NCBI GenBank assembly: GCA_050789255.1
Contig: JBOZRQ010000006.1
Coordinates: 1-64,000, forward strand
Reading direction: 5' to 3'
Length of the DNA: 64,000 nt
From: JBOZRQ01 sp050789255
GTDB taxonomy: Bacteria > Bacillota > Sulfobacillia > Symbiobacteriales > Symbiobacteriaceae
Notes under the pieces: generated by a model
Database searches by the model: none
Seen by the model: only the letters and a program-made list of their open reading frames with translations
What the model was told of the DNA's origin: nothing
Part shown: positions 41,986 through 50,594 of the stretch, piece by piece
How the letters are laid out: each line of letters starts with the position of its first letter
How positions within the stretch are numbered: position 1 is the stretch's first letter
Program-made: the position numbers and the translations under genes

Positions 41986-44232
41986 ATGCTGATCTTCCCG
42001 GTTCGGCATCACTCCCCGGCGGCATCCCTGCAGGTGGCCCGGCTGATCCGGGAGCGGCGGCCCAAGGCGGTGCTGGTGGAAGGCCCGTGCGACGCCACCC
42101 GGCTGATCCCGCTCCTGCTGGACCCGGCCACCGAACCGCCGGTGGCGATCTACGGCTACCTGCCCGGGGGCGAGGGGCGGGCGGTCTACTACCCGTTCTG
42201 CGCCTACTCCCCCGAGTATGTCGCGCTTAAGGCCGGGCAGGAGGTGGGCGCCCGGCTTCTCTTCTGCGATGTTTCCGTCGGGCACAGCTTCGCTACCCGT
42301 GATGAGCAAACCACCGAGTCGCAGTACGGCGAGTTCGCCTCTGCGCTAGCCGAGGCAGCGGGATTCGACTCCTTTGATGAACTCTGGGAGACCGCCTTCG
42401 AGCAGGAGGCCGGCCCGCAGTACATCGAGGTGCTGACCAACTTCGGCGGCAAGGCCCGGGAGCTTTCCGGCCGCGACGCCCGCGATGATGTCCGGGAGCG
42501 GCACATGGCGTGGACGGCTCAGTCATTAGCTTCGGACGGCATTCGACCCGAAGAGATCATGTTGGTCTGCGGCGCCGCCCATGCCCAGCGGATCGCATCC
42601 ATCCTGGAGGCGGGCGCCGCCGCCGAAGCCCCCAAGCCCGAGCAGGATGCGGAGGTTACGCTGATTCCCTACTCCTACCCCCGGCTGAGCGAGCAGTCCG
42701 GGTATGGGGCGGGCAACCGGGCGCCCTGGTTCTACCAGCTGGTCTGGGAGATGCAGGGCGACTACGCCACCGCCGCCCGGGTCAGCCTGAGCGCCTTGGC
42801 CGGGCGCCTGCGCCAGCAGGGCCTCAGCGCCTCCCTGGCCCAGACCATCGACGCCTACAACCTGGCCACCGTGCTCGCCGCCATGCGCGACAAGCCGGCG
42901 CCCGGGGTGCTGGAGGTGGCCGAGGCCGCCACGGCCTGCTTCGGGCAGGGCCAGCCGGTTGCGGTGGATCTCCCCTTGCGGGCCGTCCTGATCGGCGACG
43001 CCGTGGGCAAGGTCACCCCGAAGATCGGTCGGACACCCCTGCAGGTGGAGTTCTATGAGACGGCAGGCCGCTTGAGCGTGCCGATCCTCGATTCGCCCCG
43101 CCCCGTTCTGCTCCACATGGTCGAAGCCAAAGAGGCTGAGACCTCGGTCTTCTTCCACCGGCTCCGGGTGGCGGCCATCCCCTTCGCCGCCCAGGTGGAG
43201 AGCGGCCTGGGCGGGCGCGGCCGGGCCGTGACCCAGGACCCCCTGGAGCACCTCCGCCGGGTGCGGGAGAAATGGGAGACCCAGTGGTCCCCCGCCACCG
43301 ATGCCCGACTCGTCGAGCAGACGGCCCGGGGCTCCACCCTGGCCGAGGCGGTCGGCCGCATCACCGGGGAGCGCTTGCAGCAGGCGGCACGGATCGACGA
43401 AGGCACCGAGGCCCTGCTCCAGATCGCCCTGTGCGATCTGCCGGACCTCTTCCCCCAGGGCATGGAGCGCTGCGAGGAGCTGAGCGCCGACAGCAGCAGC
43501 TTTCCGGCCCTGGCCCGCTCCACCTATCACCTCGATGGACTGCTCAACTACGGCGCCGCCCGTCGGCTGCCCGTGGCGGAGTTGGGCGCCCTCGCTGCAC
43601 GGCTCTTCACCCGGGCGGTGCTCAACCTGCCGTCCGCAGCCGTGTGCGGGGACGAAGCGGCCCAAGAGGTCGCCACCACGCTCACTCCGCTCTACGAGCT
43701 GGTCGGCCGGGGGAGCCCTGCGGCAGCCGATCTGGATGGCTTCTGGTTCGGCGTCGGCAGCGTCGCAGAGATGGAGGGGGCACATCCGCTGATCAGGGGT
43801 CTCAGCTTGGTGCTGCTGGAGCTGGGCGGCAAGCTGGAACCGGGAGAGCTGGCGACCCGCCTGCGCTTCTGGCTCTCACGGGCGGCGGACGCCACGGCCA
43901 ACGCCCATCTCGTGGCGGGGCTCTTCACGCTGCATCGGGGGACGTTGGTCCGCAACAAGCCGCTGATTTCCGCCGTGACCGACTTCCTGTTGGAGTTGGA
44001 GATTGACCAGTTGGGCCCGCTCCTCCCGGTGCTTCGCCGGAGCCTGGGGAACCTGAGCGCCGCCGAGCGCTCCTACCTCGGCGAGACGCTGGGCGCCCTC
44101 CTGGGCCTCGGGTACGGCGAGGCAGGCATGGCCCTGAAGGTGAGCGACACGGACCTGGAGCTGCTGCGGGAGGCGGATGCCGCCGTGGCTGCCATTCTAG
44201 CGCAGTGGAGGGATCGCTATGGCATCGGATGA
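41986..44232 (+). CDS. DUF5682/YehM-like protein
   Basis: 748 residues. The N-terminus (FPVRHHSPAASLQVARLIRERRPKAVLVEGPCDATRLIPLLLDP) is the characteristic opening of DUF5682 proteins; its 'HHSPA' and 'VEGP' motifs resemble TraB/EreA-type folds, suggesting an enzyme-like N-terminal domain. The remainder is helical. Begins 4 bases after the MoxR stop and its end overlaps the vWA start by 14 bases. Corresponds to E. coli yehM by order. Molecular function unknown. Confidence 0.78.
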   Translation: MLIFPVRHHSPAASLQVARLIRERRPKAVLVEGPCDATRLIPLLLDPATEPPVAIYGYLPGGEGRAVYYPFCAYSPEYVALKAGQEVGARLLFCDVSVGHSFATRDEQTTESQYGEFASALAEAAGFDSFDELWETAFEQEAGPQYIEVLTNFGGKARELSGRDARDDVRERHMAWTAQSLASDGIRPEEIMLVCGAAHAQRIASILEAGAAAEAPKPEQDAEVTLIPYSYPRLSEQSGYGAGNRAPWFYQLVWEMQGDYATAARVSLSALAGRLRQQGLSASLAQTIDAYNLATVLAAMRDKPAPGVLEVAEAATACFGQGQPVAVDLPLRAVLIGDAVGKVTPKIGRTPLQVEFYETAGRLSVPILDSPRPVLLHMVEAKEAETSVFFHRLRVAAIPFAAQVESGLGGRGRAVTQDPLEHLRRVREKWETQWSPATDARLVEQTARGSTLAEAVGRITGERLQQAARIDEGTEALLQIALCDLPDLFPQGMERCEELSADSSSFPALARSTYHLDGLLNYGAARRLPVAELGALAARLFTRAVLNLPSAAVCGDEAAQEVATTLTPLYELVGRGSPAAADLDGFWFGVGSVAEMEGAHPLIRGLSLVLLELGGKLEPGELATRLRFWLSRAADATANAHLVAGLFTLHRGTLVRNKPLISAVTDFLLELEIDQLGPLLPVLRRSLGNLSAAERSYLGETLGALLGLGYGEAGMALKVSDTDLELLREADAAVAAILAQWRDRYGIG

Positions 44233-45391
44233 GGCACGTGCGGCCCTGCTCCGCTGGCGCATGGTGCTCGGCAAACCGCCGGAGGGGCTCGCCGGCGCCG
44301 CTGCCGGGCTCTGGAAGGAGGCTGACGGGGCCGTGGGCGGCGATCCCACCCTGGCCGGCATGGACCGGGCGCTCGACTTTCTGTACGGGGAGGAGCGCAG
44401 TGCGGGCCTCGGCGCCAGCGTGCCCTACCTGCCCACCTGGCTGGGCGACATCCGCCGGTACTTCCCCACGCCGGTCGTCTCCTTTCTTCAAAAGGATGCG
44501 ATTGAGCAGCGGGGCCTGAAGCAGCTCCTGCTGGAGCCCGAGACGCTCCAGACCCTGGAGAAGGATGTGGCCCTGGCGGCGACAATCCTGAACTTCAAGA
44601 ACATGATGCCCGAGCAGACCCGCCAGACCGCCCGCCAGGTGATCAAGGCGATCGTGGATGAGCTGCAGAAGCGGCTGGAGCAGAAGACCAAGCAGGCGGT
44701 GCTCGGCGCCCTCCGGCGCGACCGCCACAGCCCCATGCGGGTCGCCCGCAACCTCGACTTCCGCCGCACGATTCGGGCAGGCCTCAAGAACTACCGGCCG
44801 GAGCTGGGGCGCATCATCCCCGAGCGGGTCTACTTCTACGCCAACCAGCGCAAGTTCCACGAGTGGCGGGTAATCGTGCTGGTCGACCAGAGCGGCTCCA
44901 TGGGCGAGTCGGTGGTCTACTCTTCGATCATCGCAGCGGTCTTTGCATCGCTGCCGGCGCTGGATACCCGGCTGGTCTTCTTTGACACGTCCATCGTCGA
45001 TGTGAGCGAGCAGCTCTCCGATCCGGTGGAGGTGCTCTTCTCGGTGCAGCTGGGCGGCGGGACCGATATCGCCCGGGCCGTGCACTACGGTGCCTCCCTG
45101 GTGTCGCAGCCCGAGAAGACCATCTTCCTACTGATCACCGACCTCTACGAAGGGGGCGACCAGACCGCCCTGCTGCGGCAGCTGGCCTCGCTCAAGGAGA
45201 GCCGGACCCACGTGATGTGCGTGCTGGCCCTCAACGACAAAGGCACCGCCTCCTACGACAAGTCCCTGGCCCGCAAGGTGGCCTCGCTGGAGATTCCGAC
45301 CTTCGCGGCCACGCCGGACAAGCTGGTGGAGGCGGTGGAACAGGCGCTGAAGGGAGGCATCGTCGGTGGCGGATCTGTTCATACCCAGTGA
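44219..45391 (+). CDS. vWA-domain protein (YehP/CoxE-like), partner of MoxR
   Basis: 390 residues. A helical N-terminal region (about 1-215) is followed by a C-terminal von Willebrand A domain with a complete MIDAS: D223-x-S225-x-S227 in LVDQSGSMGES, Thr in GGGTDIARAV, and Asp in LLITDLYEGGD. Metal-dependent protein binding; in MoxR systems it recruits the ATPase. Overlaps the upstream gene by 14 bases and the downstream SWIM gene by 26. Confidence 0.92.
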   Translation: MASDEARAALLRWRMVLGKPPEGLAGAAAGLWKEADGAVGGDPTLAGMDRALDFLYGEERSAGLGASVPYLPTWLGDIRRYFPTPVVSFLQKDAIEQRGLKQLLLEPETLQTLEKDVALAATILNFKNMMPEQTRQTARQVIKAIVDELQKRLEQKTKQAVLGALRRDRHSPMRVARNLDFRRTIRAGLKNYRPELGRIIPERVYFYANQRKFHEWRVIVLVDQSGSMGESVVYSSIIAAVFASLPALDTRLVFFDTSIVDVSEQLSDPVEVLFSVQLGGGTDIARAVHYGASLVSQPEKTIFLLITDLYEGGDQTALLRQLASLKESRTHVMCVLALNDKGTASYDKSLARKVASLEIPTFAATPDKLVEAVEQALKGGIVGGGSVHTQ

Positions 45392-46748
45392 GCACCCGGC
45401 GCTGACCGACCTGGGCGCCCGCCTGCGGGAGCTCGCCGGCGATGCCTCCTACGTGGCCGGTCGGGACTACCTGAAGAAGGGCCTGGTCAAGCAGGGCGCC
45501 GTCGCAGGCACCACCGCCTTCGCTTCGGTGAGCGGCTCGACGGATTACCGAGTCTCCATCGCCTTTGGCGGCGAGGACCACAAGGTCACATGCACCTGCC
45601 CCGCACACCGCCGCAACAAGTACTGCAAGCATGTGGTGGCGGTCTGCGAGGCGCTGCTCAACCAGCCGAACGCCTTCGTGCCGACCGACCCGGTCCCCGA
45701 GGCGCCGGCGGCGGCGCCCAAGGAGAAGAAGAGCCGGGCGCCCAAGTCCAAGTCGGCTGACGAGGAGAAGACCGAGAAGCAGTCGGCGGGCCTGGAGACG
45801 GTGGACCGCCTGCTGGAGGAGCTGGCCGCCGGGGGCCTGGTCACCCTGGGCGCCGACAAGGCGGGCCTGATCGCTGGCACCGGTGAGCTGGTGCGGGCCT
45901 TGAAGCTGCGGCGGCTCGGCAACCTGATCATGCTGCTCCAGCGGGCGGCGGTAGCCGGGATCGAACCCGGGGAGTTCGCTCGCCTGCTGGCTGACATCTA
46001 CCTGACGCGGACGGCGGTGGGCGCCCACCTGGAGGGCCGGCTCGCCCTGGACCCGTCCCTGGCCGAGGAACTGCTCGGCAAGACCTGGCGAGATGGCGAC
46101 CTGGAGCCCGTGAGCGGGCTGAGCCTGATGGAGCTTGCCTTCCACCGCCTGAACGACGGGGAGTTCCGGATCGAAACCTCCTATCTGATCGATATCGCCT
46201 CGGGCCAGCTCTTCGCCGAGAAGCTGATCACCCCTGTGGCCCTGGGTTCCGGCGGGAAGCTGAGCTACCGACAGCGCATCGTGGTGGAGGAGGCCGGGCT
46301 TTACCCGGGCGATGCGCCACGGCGCATCAAACTGCTCAAAGCCCGCCGGGCGCCGCTCTCCGCCGCCGACGTGCGGGGCGCGGTAGTTAGCGCTGTGACC
46401 ACGGTAGCTGAGTTGCGCCTGAAGCTGTCAGAGCGGCTGGTATCCCCGTTCGGCGTGGCCGAGGTGCCGGTGCTCTTCCGGCCCGGCGCCCTGGTCACCC
46501 AGGGCTCGCTGGCGGGCGCCATCGACGCCACCGGCCAGTTCCTGCGCCTCATCTGGCCCCCCGAGTGGAGCAAGGAGCTCCCGGGGCTGCTTCCTGAGCC
46601 GGGCGAGTACGCCCTGTTCGGGCTGCTGACGCTGGACTCCCACGGCCTGGAGCTTCGGTGCCTGTCGGTGGTCAGCCCAGCGCTGCGGTGGAGCCATGGA
46701 CCCGTCTACCAGGAGCAAGGGGGTGACGGCCATGCAAGACGTAACTGA
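45366..46748 (+). CDS. SWIM zinc-finger protein (YehQ-like)
   Basis: 460 residues from GTG 45366. SWIM motif C76-x-C78-x8-C87-x-H89 (TCTCPAHRRNKYCKHVV) in a small N-terminal zinc module, then a Lys/Glu/Pro-rich linker (about 110-140) and a helical/beta C-terminal region with no recognised domain. SWIM modules bind DNA or protein. Overlaps both neighbours, so it is translated with the vWA protein. Corresponds to E. coli yehQ. Confidence 0.87.
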   Translation: MADLFIPSEHPALTDLGARLRELAGDASYVAGRDYLKKGLVKQGAVAGTTAFASVSGSTDYRVSIAFGGEDHKVTCTCPAHRRNKYCKHVVAVCEALLNQPNAFVPTDPVPEAPAAAPKEKKSRAPKSKSADEEKTEKQSAGLETVDRLLEELAAGGLVTLGADKAGLIAGTGELVRALKLRRLGNLIMLLQRAAVAGIEPGEFARLLADIYLTRTAVGAHLEGRLALDPSLAEELLGKTWRDGDLEPVSGLSLMELAFHRLNDGEFRIETSYLIDIASGQLFAEKLITPVALGSGGKLSYRQRIVVEEAGLYPGDAPRRIKLLKARRAPLSAADVRGAVVSAVTTVAELRLKLSERLVSPFGVAEVPVLFRPGALVTQGSLAGAIDATGQFLRLIWPPEWSKELPGLLPEPGEYALFGLLTLDSHGLELRCLSVVSPALRWSHGPVYQEQGGDGHARRN

Positions 46749-47619
46749 ACGGCTCCGCACCCTGGAAGACCGCTTAGAGCGGCTCCTCTCCTCCGGGTGG
46801 CGCACGGCCGCCGGGGAGGCCGAGGCTTTCGGGCAGGAGGCTTCAGCGCTTGAGGAGGCCGGACTGCCAGAACTCGCCGCCCGACTGCGCGGCGTGGCCC
46901 AGGCTGCCAGCCCGGCCGAGGTCCTCCCGGCGATCACCCTGGCCATGGCGGCCCTGCGCCTGCTGCGGGCCCGCCTGGCGCCGGCCGCCGTCCCGCCTGG
47001 CCCGTGGGCGCCGCTCGCCGGCGGGGCTGCCGAGCGTAGGGCGCCCCGGGCCGACCGGCTGCTGCCAATCTCCCGCCTGGCGGCCGCCGGCGGCGAGGTC
47101 TGGGCCTGCGTCAAGCTCCGGGGCACCCAGCCCGACGAGGTGCTCTTTCTGGAGCCGCCGAGCCTGGACACGAAGAACACCTGGCTCCGGCAGCCCATGG
47201 AAGGACGCCTGCGCTGGCTCGCGACCCACCCGCTGGGCGCCGCCGGCGAGGTCCGGCTCTGCGCCCTGGATGAAGCCCGATGGGGCGCCCTCCCCGAGAA
47301 ACCCGAGGACGACCCGCTCCTCGCCTTCCGGGAATCGGTCGGCAACGGCAAGCTGAAAGAGGGGGCGCCCGCCTTCGCCTACGGCGGCCCCCTGCGGGTC
47401 GAGGCGCTGGACTCCGGCGACCTGGGCGCCTATGTCTGGCCCGACCCGGCCACCCGGGAGGCGCTGGTGGCGGGCGCCCGGGGCAAGAACTGGGCCCTGA
47501 TCTGGAAGGACGGCGCCGTGGTCGTGCCCGTCGCGCTGCTCCAGCCCGGCGGGCTGCTGTGGAAGGGGAAGCTGACCCACCTGGTCCGGGGCAACCCCAC
47601 CGACGCCCTCATCACGTAG
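46732..47619 (+). CDS. Unknown protein, last gene of the MoxR-vWA operon
   Basis: About 295 residues from ATG 46732 (AAGGGGGTG 7-8 nt upstream); an ATG at 46696 has a poorer SD. N-terminal helical segment (ERLRTLEDRLERLLSSGW...EEAGLPELAARLRGVAQAA), then a beta-rich body (LLPISRLAAAGGEVWACVKLRG...; AYVWPDPATREALVAGARGKNWALIWKDGAVVVPVALL). No family recognised. Overlap of 17 bases with the SWIM gene ties it to the operon; I know of no E. coli yeh equivalent, so it may be a lineage-specific component. Confidence 0.72.
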   Translation: MQDVTERLRTLEDRLERLLSSGWRTAAGEAEAFGQEASALEEAGLPELAARLRGVAQAASPAEVLPAITLAMAALRLLRARLAPAAVPPGPWAPLAGGAAERRAPRADRLLPISRLAAAGGEVWACVKLRGTQPDEVLFLEPPSLDTKNTWLRQPMEGRLRWLATHPLGAAGEVRLCALDEARWGALPEKPEDDPLLAFRESVGNGKLKEGAPAFAYGGPLRVEALDSGDLGAYVWPDPATREALVAGARGKNWALIWKDGAVVVPVALLQPGGLLWKGKLTHLVRGNPTDALIT

Positions 47620-47708
47620 TTCTGAGCAGGGCGCCCAGCCGATAGAATCCTCCCCGTGGGTTCCCACGTCCAAATGCCTGGAACCCTATTGTAAGGAGGA
47701 ATCGCGAA

Positions 47709-48182
47709 ATGATTGGTTTTGCTGCCGGTATCGCTGCTGCGCTGGAATTCGGCGTCACTAAGGCGAAGGACCTGATCAAGGACCTGACCCCCGAGCAGTT
47801 GGAGGCCGTCCCCAGCGGGTTTAGCAACAGCATCGCCACGCTGATCATCCACACCTATGGCTTTGAGGGCCGTCTCAGCTTCGGCTTCCAGGGGCGGAAG
47901 GTGCCCGACGACGTAGCCGCGGAGCTCCTGCTCAACCTGCCCCGCACCCAGACCCTCCCCGTCGTCACCGGCCAGACCGCCGAGTCCCTGACCGCCAAGC
48001 TGGAGAAGGGTCACGGGCTCTTTCTGGAGACCCTCGGCCAGCTGACCGAGGCCGACCTCGACCGGGAGATCGAGATGGGTCCGAACCGCAAGGTCACCAT
48101 CAAGTTCCTGCTCTCCCTGCTGCCCCACCATCAGGGCCAGCACTACGGCCACATGCAGATGGTCAAGAAGGCCCTCGCCTAA
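47709..48182 (+). CDS. DinB/YfiT-family four-helix protein
   Basis: 157 residues. DinB-like fold with the metal-ligand His pattern: H48 (LIIHTYGFE) and H141/H145 in LPHHQGQHYGHMQ. Members include metal-dependent thiol S-transferases and stress-induced proteins of unknown activity. Strong SD (GTAAGGAGG) and its own terminator: monocistronic. Confidence 0.85.
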   Translation: MIGFAAGIAAALEFGVTKAKDLIKDLTPEQLEAVPSGFSNSIATLIIHTYGFEGRLSFGFQGRKVPDDVAAELLLNLPRTQTLPVVTGQTAESLTAKLEKGHGLFLETLGQLTEADLDREIEMGPNRKVTIKFLLSLLPHHQGQHYGHMQMVKKALA

Positions 48183-48224
48183 AGCGAAAGCCCTCCGCCG
48201 CAAGGACGGAGGGCTTTCGCTTTG
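48181..48224 (+). terminator. Rho-independent terminator after the DinB gene
   Basis: AAAGCGAAAGCCCTCCG and CGGAGGGCTTTCGCTTT form a perfect 17-bp stem with a 9-nt loop; the stem supplies its own T-run. Confidence 0.92.
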
Positions 48225-48622
48225 GCTCCAATGGACCGCTGGGATTCCACCGGAGATTCCCATGTCACCTCCGGTCGTGTGGGGAATTTCTCGGGGAATC
48301 ACTGAAAATCAGGGTCGATCGGGGCATGGCGTCGCCGTTTTTCGCTAGGTCCGGGCCAAAACGCCCCCTCTGAATCCCAAAACATCGACTTCAGGGGGCG
48401 ATCAGCCCGTTCGTGCATGTGATTCCACTAGAAAATCCTTCCAAGTTGACTGGGCATCTCGGAAAAACTCGTGGAACCCGGGACTTTCCATCATTGCGGT
48501 CGAACGCCCAGACGCAGCGCCAGTACACGCCCGGATGGCTGTTGCTGGACTGGGAGGCAACCGCAGGCTGAGCGCCGCCGTCAAATCCTTGTGCCAACGA
48601 ACGACTAGGACGGAGGACCATC
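48225..48622. other. 398-base stretch without a recognised gene
   Basis: No convincing ORF. It holds one marked hairpin, CGCCCCCTCTGAA (from 48362)/TTCAGGGGGCG (48390-48400), with two bulged bases, between the DinB terminator and the small exported protein gene. Base composition is like the surroundings. The last bases contain GGAGG, the SD for the GTG at 48623. Confidence 0.5.
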
Positions 48623-48991
48623 GTGAAGAAAACCTGGATCAAGGGCTTGACGGTTGCATTGGTCGTGGCTGGGGTACTGTTTGCCGCTTACCGGATGAAG
48701 TTCGCACCAAGCGATTGGGACGCGGCCGTGTTTGACACCGTCGCCGCCCACCTGGAGCGCACAGGCGTAACCAGCGAAACCAACGCCATGCTGCGGTCCT
48801 TATCTGAATCTGTGCCGATCTATGTCGCTGAGTCCGGCGCCCGGGATGCCACCATCGTAGCATCAAACTACACCACTGCAGTGGGAATCACGGTGGACGC
48901 CTTCCGCGACCAGCAGGCGTCCCTCTATGTCTCCCGTGGTCCTATCCGTACCAGTAGTGGAGCAACGTACGTGATCTATGTCGGGAAGTAA
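48623..48991 (+). CDS. Small exported or membrane-anchored protein, unknown
   Basis: 122 residues from GTG (GGAGG 7 nt upstream). Lys-rich N-terminus and one hydrophobic segment (GLTVALVVAGVLFAAY), then a predicted extracytoplasmic alpha/beta domain (TNAMLRSLSESVPIYVAESGARDATIVASNYTTAVGITVDAF). No family recognised. Convergent with tryptophanase with only 2 bases between the stops and no hairpin there. Confidence 0.62.
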   Translation: MKKTWIKGLTVALVVAGVLFAAYRMKFAPSDWDAAVFDTVAAHLERTGVTSETNAMLRSLSESVPIYVAESGARDATIVASNYTTAVGITVDAFRDQQASLYVSRGPIRTSSGATYVIYVGK

Positions 48992-48993
48992 GA

Positions 48994-50391
48994 TCAGTCG
49001 TCGCCGACGGTGGCAAGGGCGTCCACCAGCTCGAACTTGGCGGTAAAGTGGCGGAGCACCTTGGGCTCCCATGCGAAGCGTACCCCACGCACCTCGTGGC
49101 ACCGCTTGTAGACAGCGATCAGGGCGTCGGCCACATCTTCCATATGGCGGCTGGTGTAGGTCCGGCGGGGAATCGCCAGGCGCAGGAACTCGAAGGGGGA
49201 CTCCAGCTGCTCGCCGGTCTCGGGGTCGCGGCCCATCATCAGCGAACCGACCTCCACCCCGCGAATGCCGCCCTCGATGTAGGCCTCGATCGCCAGGGCG
49301 TGGCCGGGGAACTGGTCGGCCGGAATGTGCGGTAGGAACCGCTTCGCATCCACGAAGACGGCATGGCCGCCCACCGGCTCCTGAATGGGCACCCCGGCCT
49401 CCTTAAGCAGCTGGCCCAGGTAGGCCACCTGCCCGACTCGATGGGCGAGATAGGACGGCTCCAGCGCCTCCCGCAGGCCCACTGCCATCGCCTCGATGTC
49501 GCGGCCAGCGAGGCCGCCGTAGGTCAGGAAGCCCTCGTAGGGCACCACCAGGCCGCCGGCCATCTGGTAGAGCTCCTCCGAGCGGAAGGCGAGCAGGCCG
49601 CCAATGTTGACCAGGGCGTCCTTCTTGGCGCTCATCATAAGCCCGTCGCCGTACGAGAAGAGCTCCCGGGCGATCTCAATGGGCGCCACACCTGTATACT
49701 CCGGCTCCCGCTCCCGAATGAAGTGGCAGTTCTCGGCGTAGCGGGCGGTGTCAAACAGCATGAGGATGCCGTACTTGCGGGCGATGCGGCTGGTCTCCCG
49801 GATGTTCGCCATGGAGACGGGCTGCCCGCCGGCAGAGTTGTTGGTAATGGTCATCACGATACAGGCGATGTTCTCCGCGCCGTGCTCACGGATGAACTGC
49901 TCCAGTCGCTCGGTATCCATGTTGCCCTTGAAGGGATGGTAGGTGGTGGTATCCTCCGCTTCGGGGACCACCAGGTCGATAGGGCGCCCCTTGGCCAGTT
50001 GCACGTGGGCGCGGGTGGTGTCGAAGAACATGTTGGAGAGGGCGTACATACCGGGGCGGGTGATCAGCTGCGGGAACAGGCACTGCTCGGCGCCTCGCCC
50101 CTGGTGGGTCGGGATCACGAAGGAGTAGCCGGTGATGTCGGTGACGGTCTCCTTCAGCCGGTAGTAGCTGTTGGAACCGGCGTAGGCCTCGTCGCCGACC
50201 ATGAGGGCGCCCCACTGCTCCTGGCTCATGGCGCCGGTGCCGGAGTCGGTGAGCAGGTCGATGTAGACGTCCCGGGAGCGGAGTGCAAAGACGTTGTAGC
50301 CGGCCGCCCGAATGGCCGCCTCGCGCTCGGCGCGGGAGATCAGCCGGATCGGTTCGACCATCTTGATCTTAAACGGTTCACCCTTGGGCAT
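48994..50391 (-). CDS. tnaA: Tryptophanase (L-tryptophan indole-lyase)
   Basis: 465 residues, PLP-dependent. Converts tryptophan to indole, pyruvate and ammonia. PLP Lys is K257 (MMSAKKD). The sequence aligns residue-for-residue in numbering with Citrobacter tyrosine phenol-lyase, but every discriminating position is of tryptophanase type: D124 (FFDTT; TPL has Thr124), V379 and V381 (GVEVGS; TPL has Met379/Arg381), H448 (VLRHFTAKF; TPL has Phe448). ATG start with GAGGAGG upstream. No TnaC-like leader peptide or tnaB transporter was seen next to it. Symbiobacterium is known for these enzymes. Confidence 0.93.
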   Translation of the reverse strand: MPKGEPFKIKMVEPIRLISRAEREAAIRAAGYNVFALRSRDVYIDLLTDSGTGAMSQEQWGALMVGDEAYAGSNSYYRLKETVTDITGYSFVIPTHQGRGAEQCLFPQLITRPGMYALSNMFFDTTRAHVQLAKGRPIDLVVPEAEDTTTYHPFKGNMDTERLEQFIREHGAENIACIVMTITNNSAGGQPVSMANIRETSRIARKYGILMLFDTARYAENCHFIREREPEYTGVAPIEIARELFSYGDGLMMSAKKDALVNIGGLLAFRSEELYQMAGGLVVPYEGFLTYGGLAGRDIEAMAVGLREALEPSYLAHRVGQVAYLGQLLKEAGVPIQEPVGGHAVFVDAKRFLPHIPADQFPGHALAIEAYIEGGIRGVEVGSLMMGRDPETGEQLESPFEFLRLAIPRRTYTSRHMEDVADALIAVYKRCHEVRGVRFAWEPKVLRHFTAKFELVDALATVGDD

Positions 50392-50478
50392 AGAGGACGC
50401 CTCCTCAGCAGCATGAGTTCAACCTCAGCTACTGCAAGACCCGTGCCACCGCAATTCCTTGTGTCTGCCGGTGTTTAC

Positions 50479-50523
50479 GTCTCGAATTGATACATCAACT
50501 GTCTCGTGATGTATCGAATTGAG
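50479..50523. promoter_or_regulatory. Operator-like inverted repeat between tnaA and the LysM gene
   Basis: TCTCGAATTGATACATCA, a 9-nt spacer, then TGATGTATCGAATTGAGA. The inner 9 bp of the arms (GATACATCA/TGATGTATC) are perfect and the outer parts nearly so. Lies 88 bases upstream of tnaA and 72 bases before the CTG of the LysM gene, so it may control either or both divergent genes. Confidence 0.6.
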
Positions 50524-50579
50524 ATACCACCGCGCCGGGCGTCCTCTGGTTTGCATAAGATGGGCCAGAACTCCAAGCG

Positions 50580-50585
50580 AAGGAG
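50580..50585 (+). promoter_or_regulatory. Shine-Dalgarno that points to a CTG start
   Basis: AAGGAG, the best SD near the LysM gene, lies 9 nt before CTG at 50595. No in-frame ATG, GTG or TTG exists between the upstream stop (TAA 50556) and GTG 50637, which lies about 50 nt beyond this SD. Confidence 0.6.
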
Positions 50586-50594
50586 CTGGTCCCT

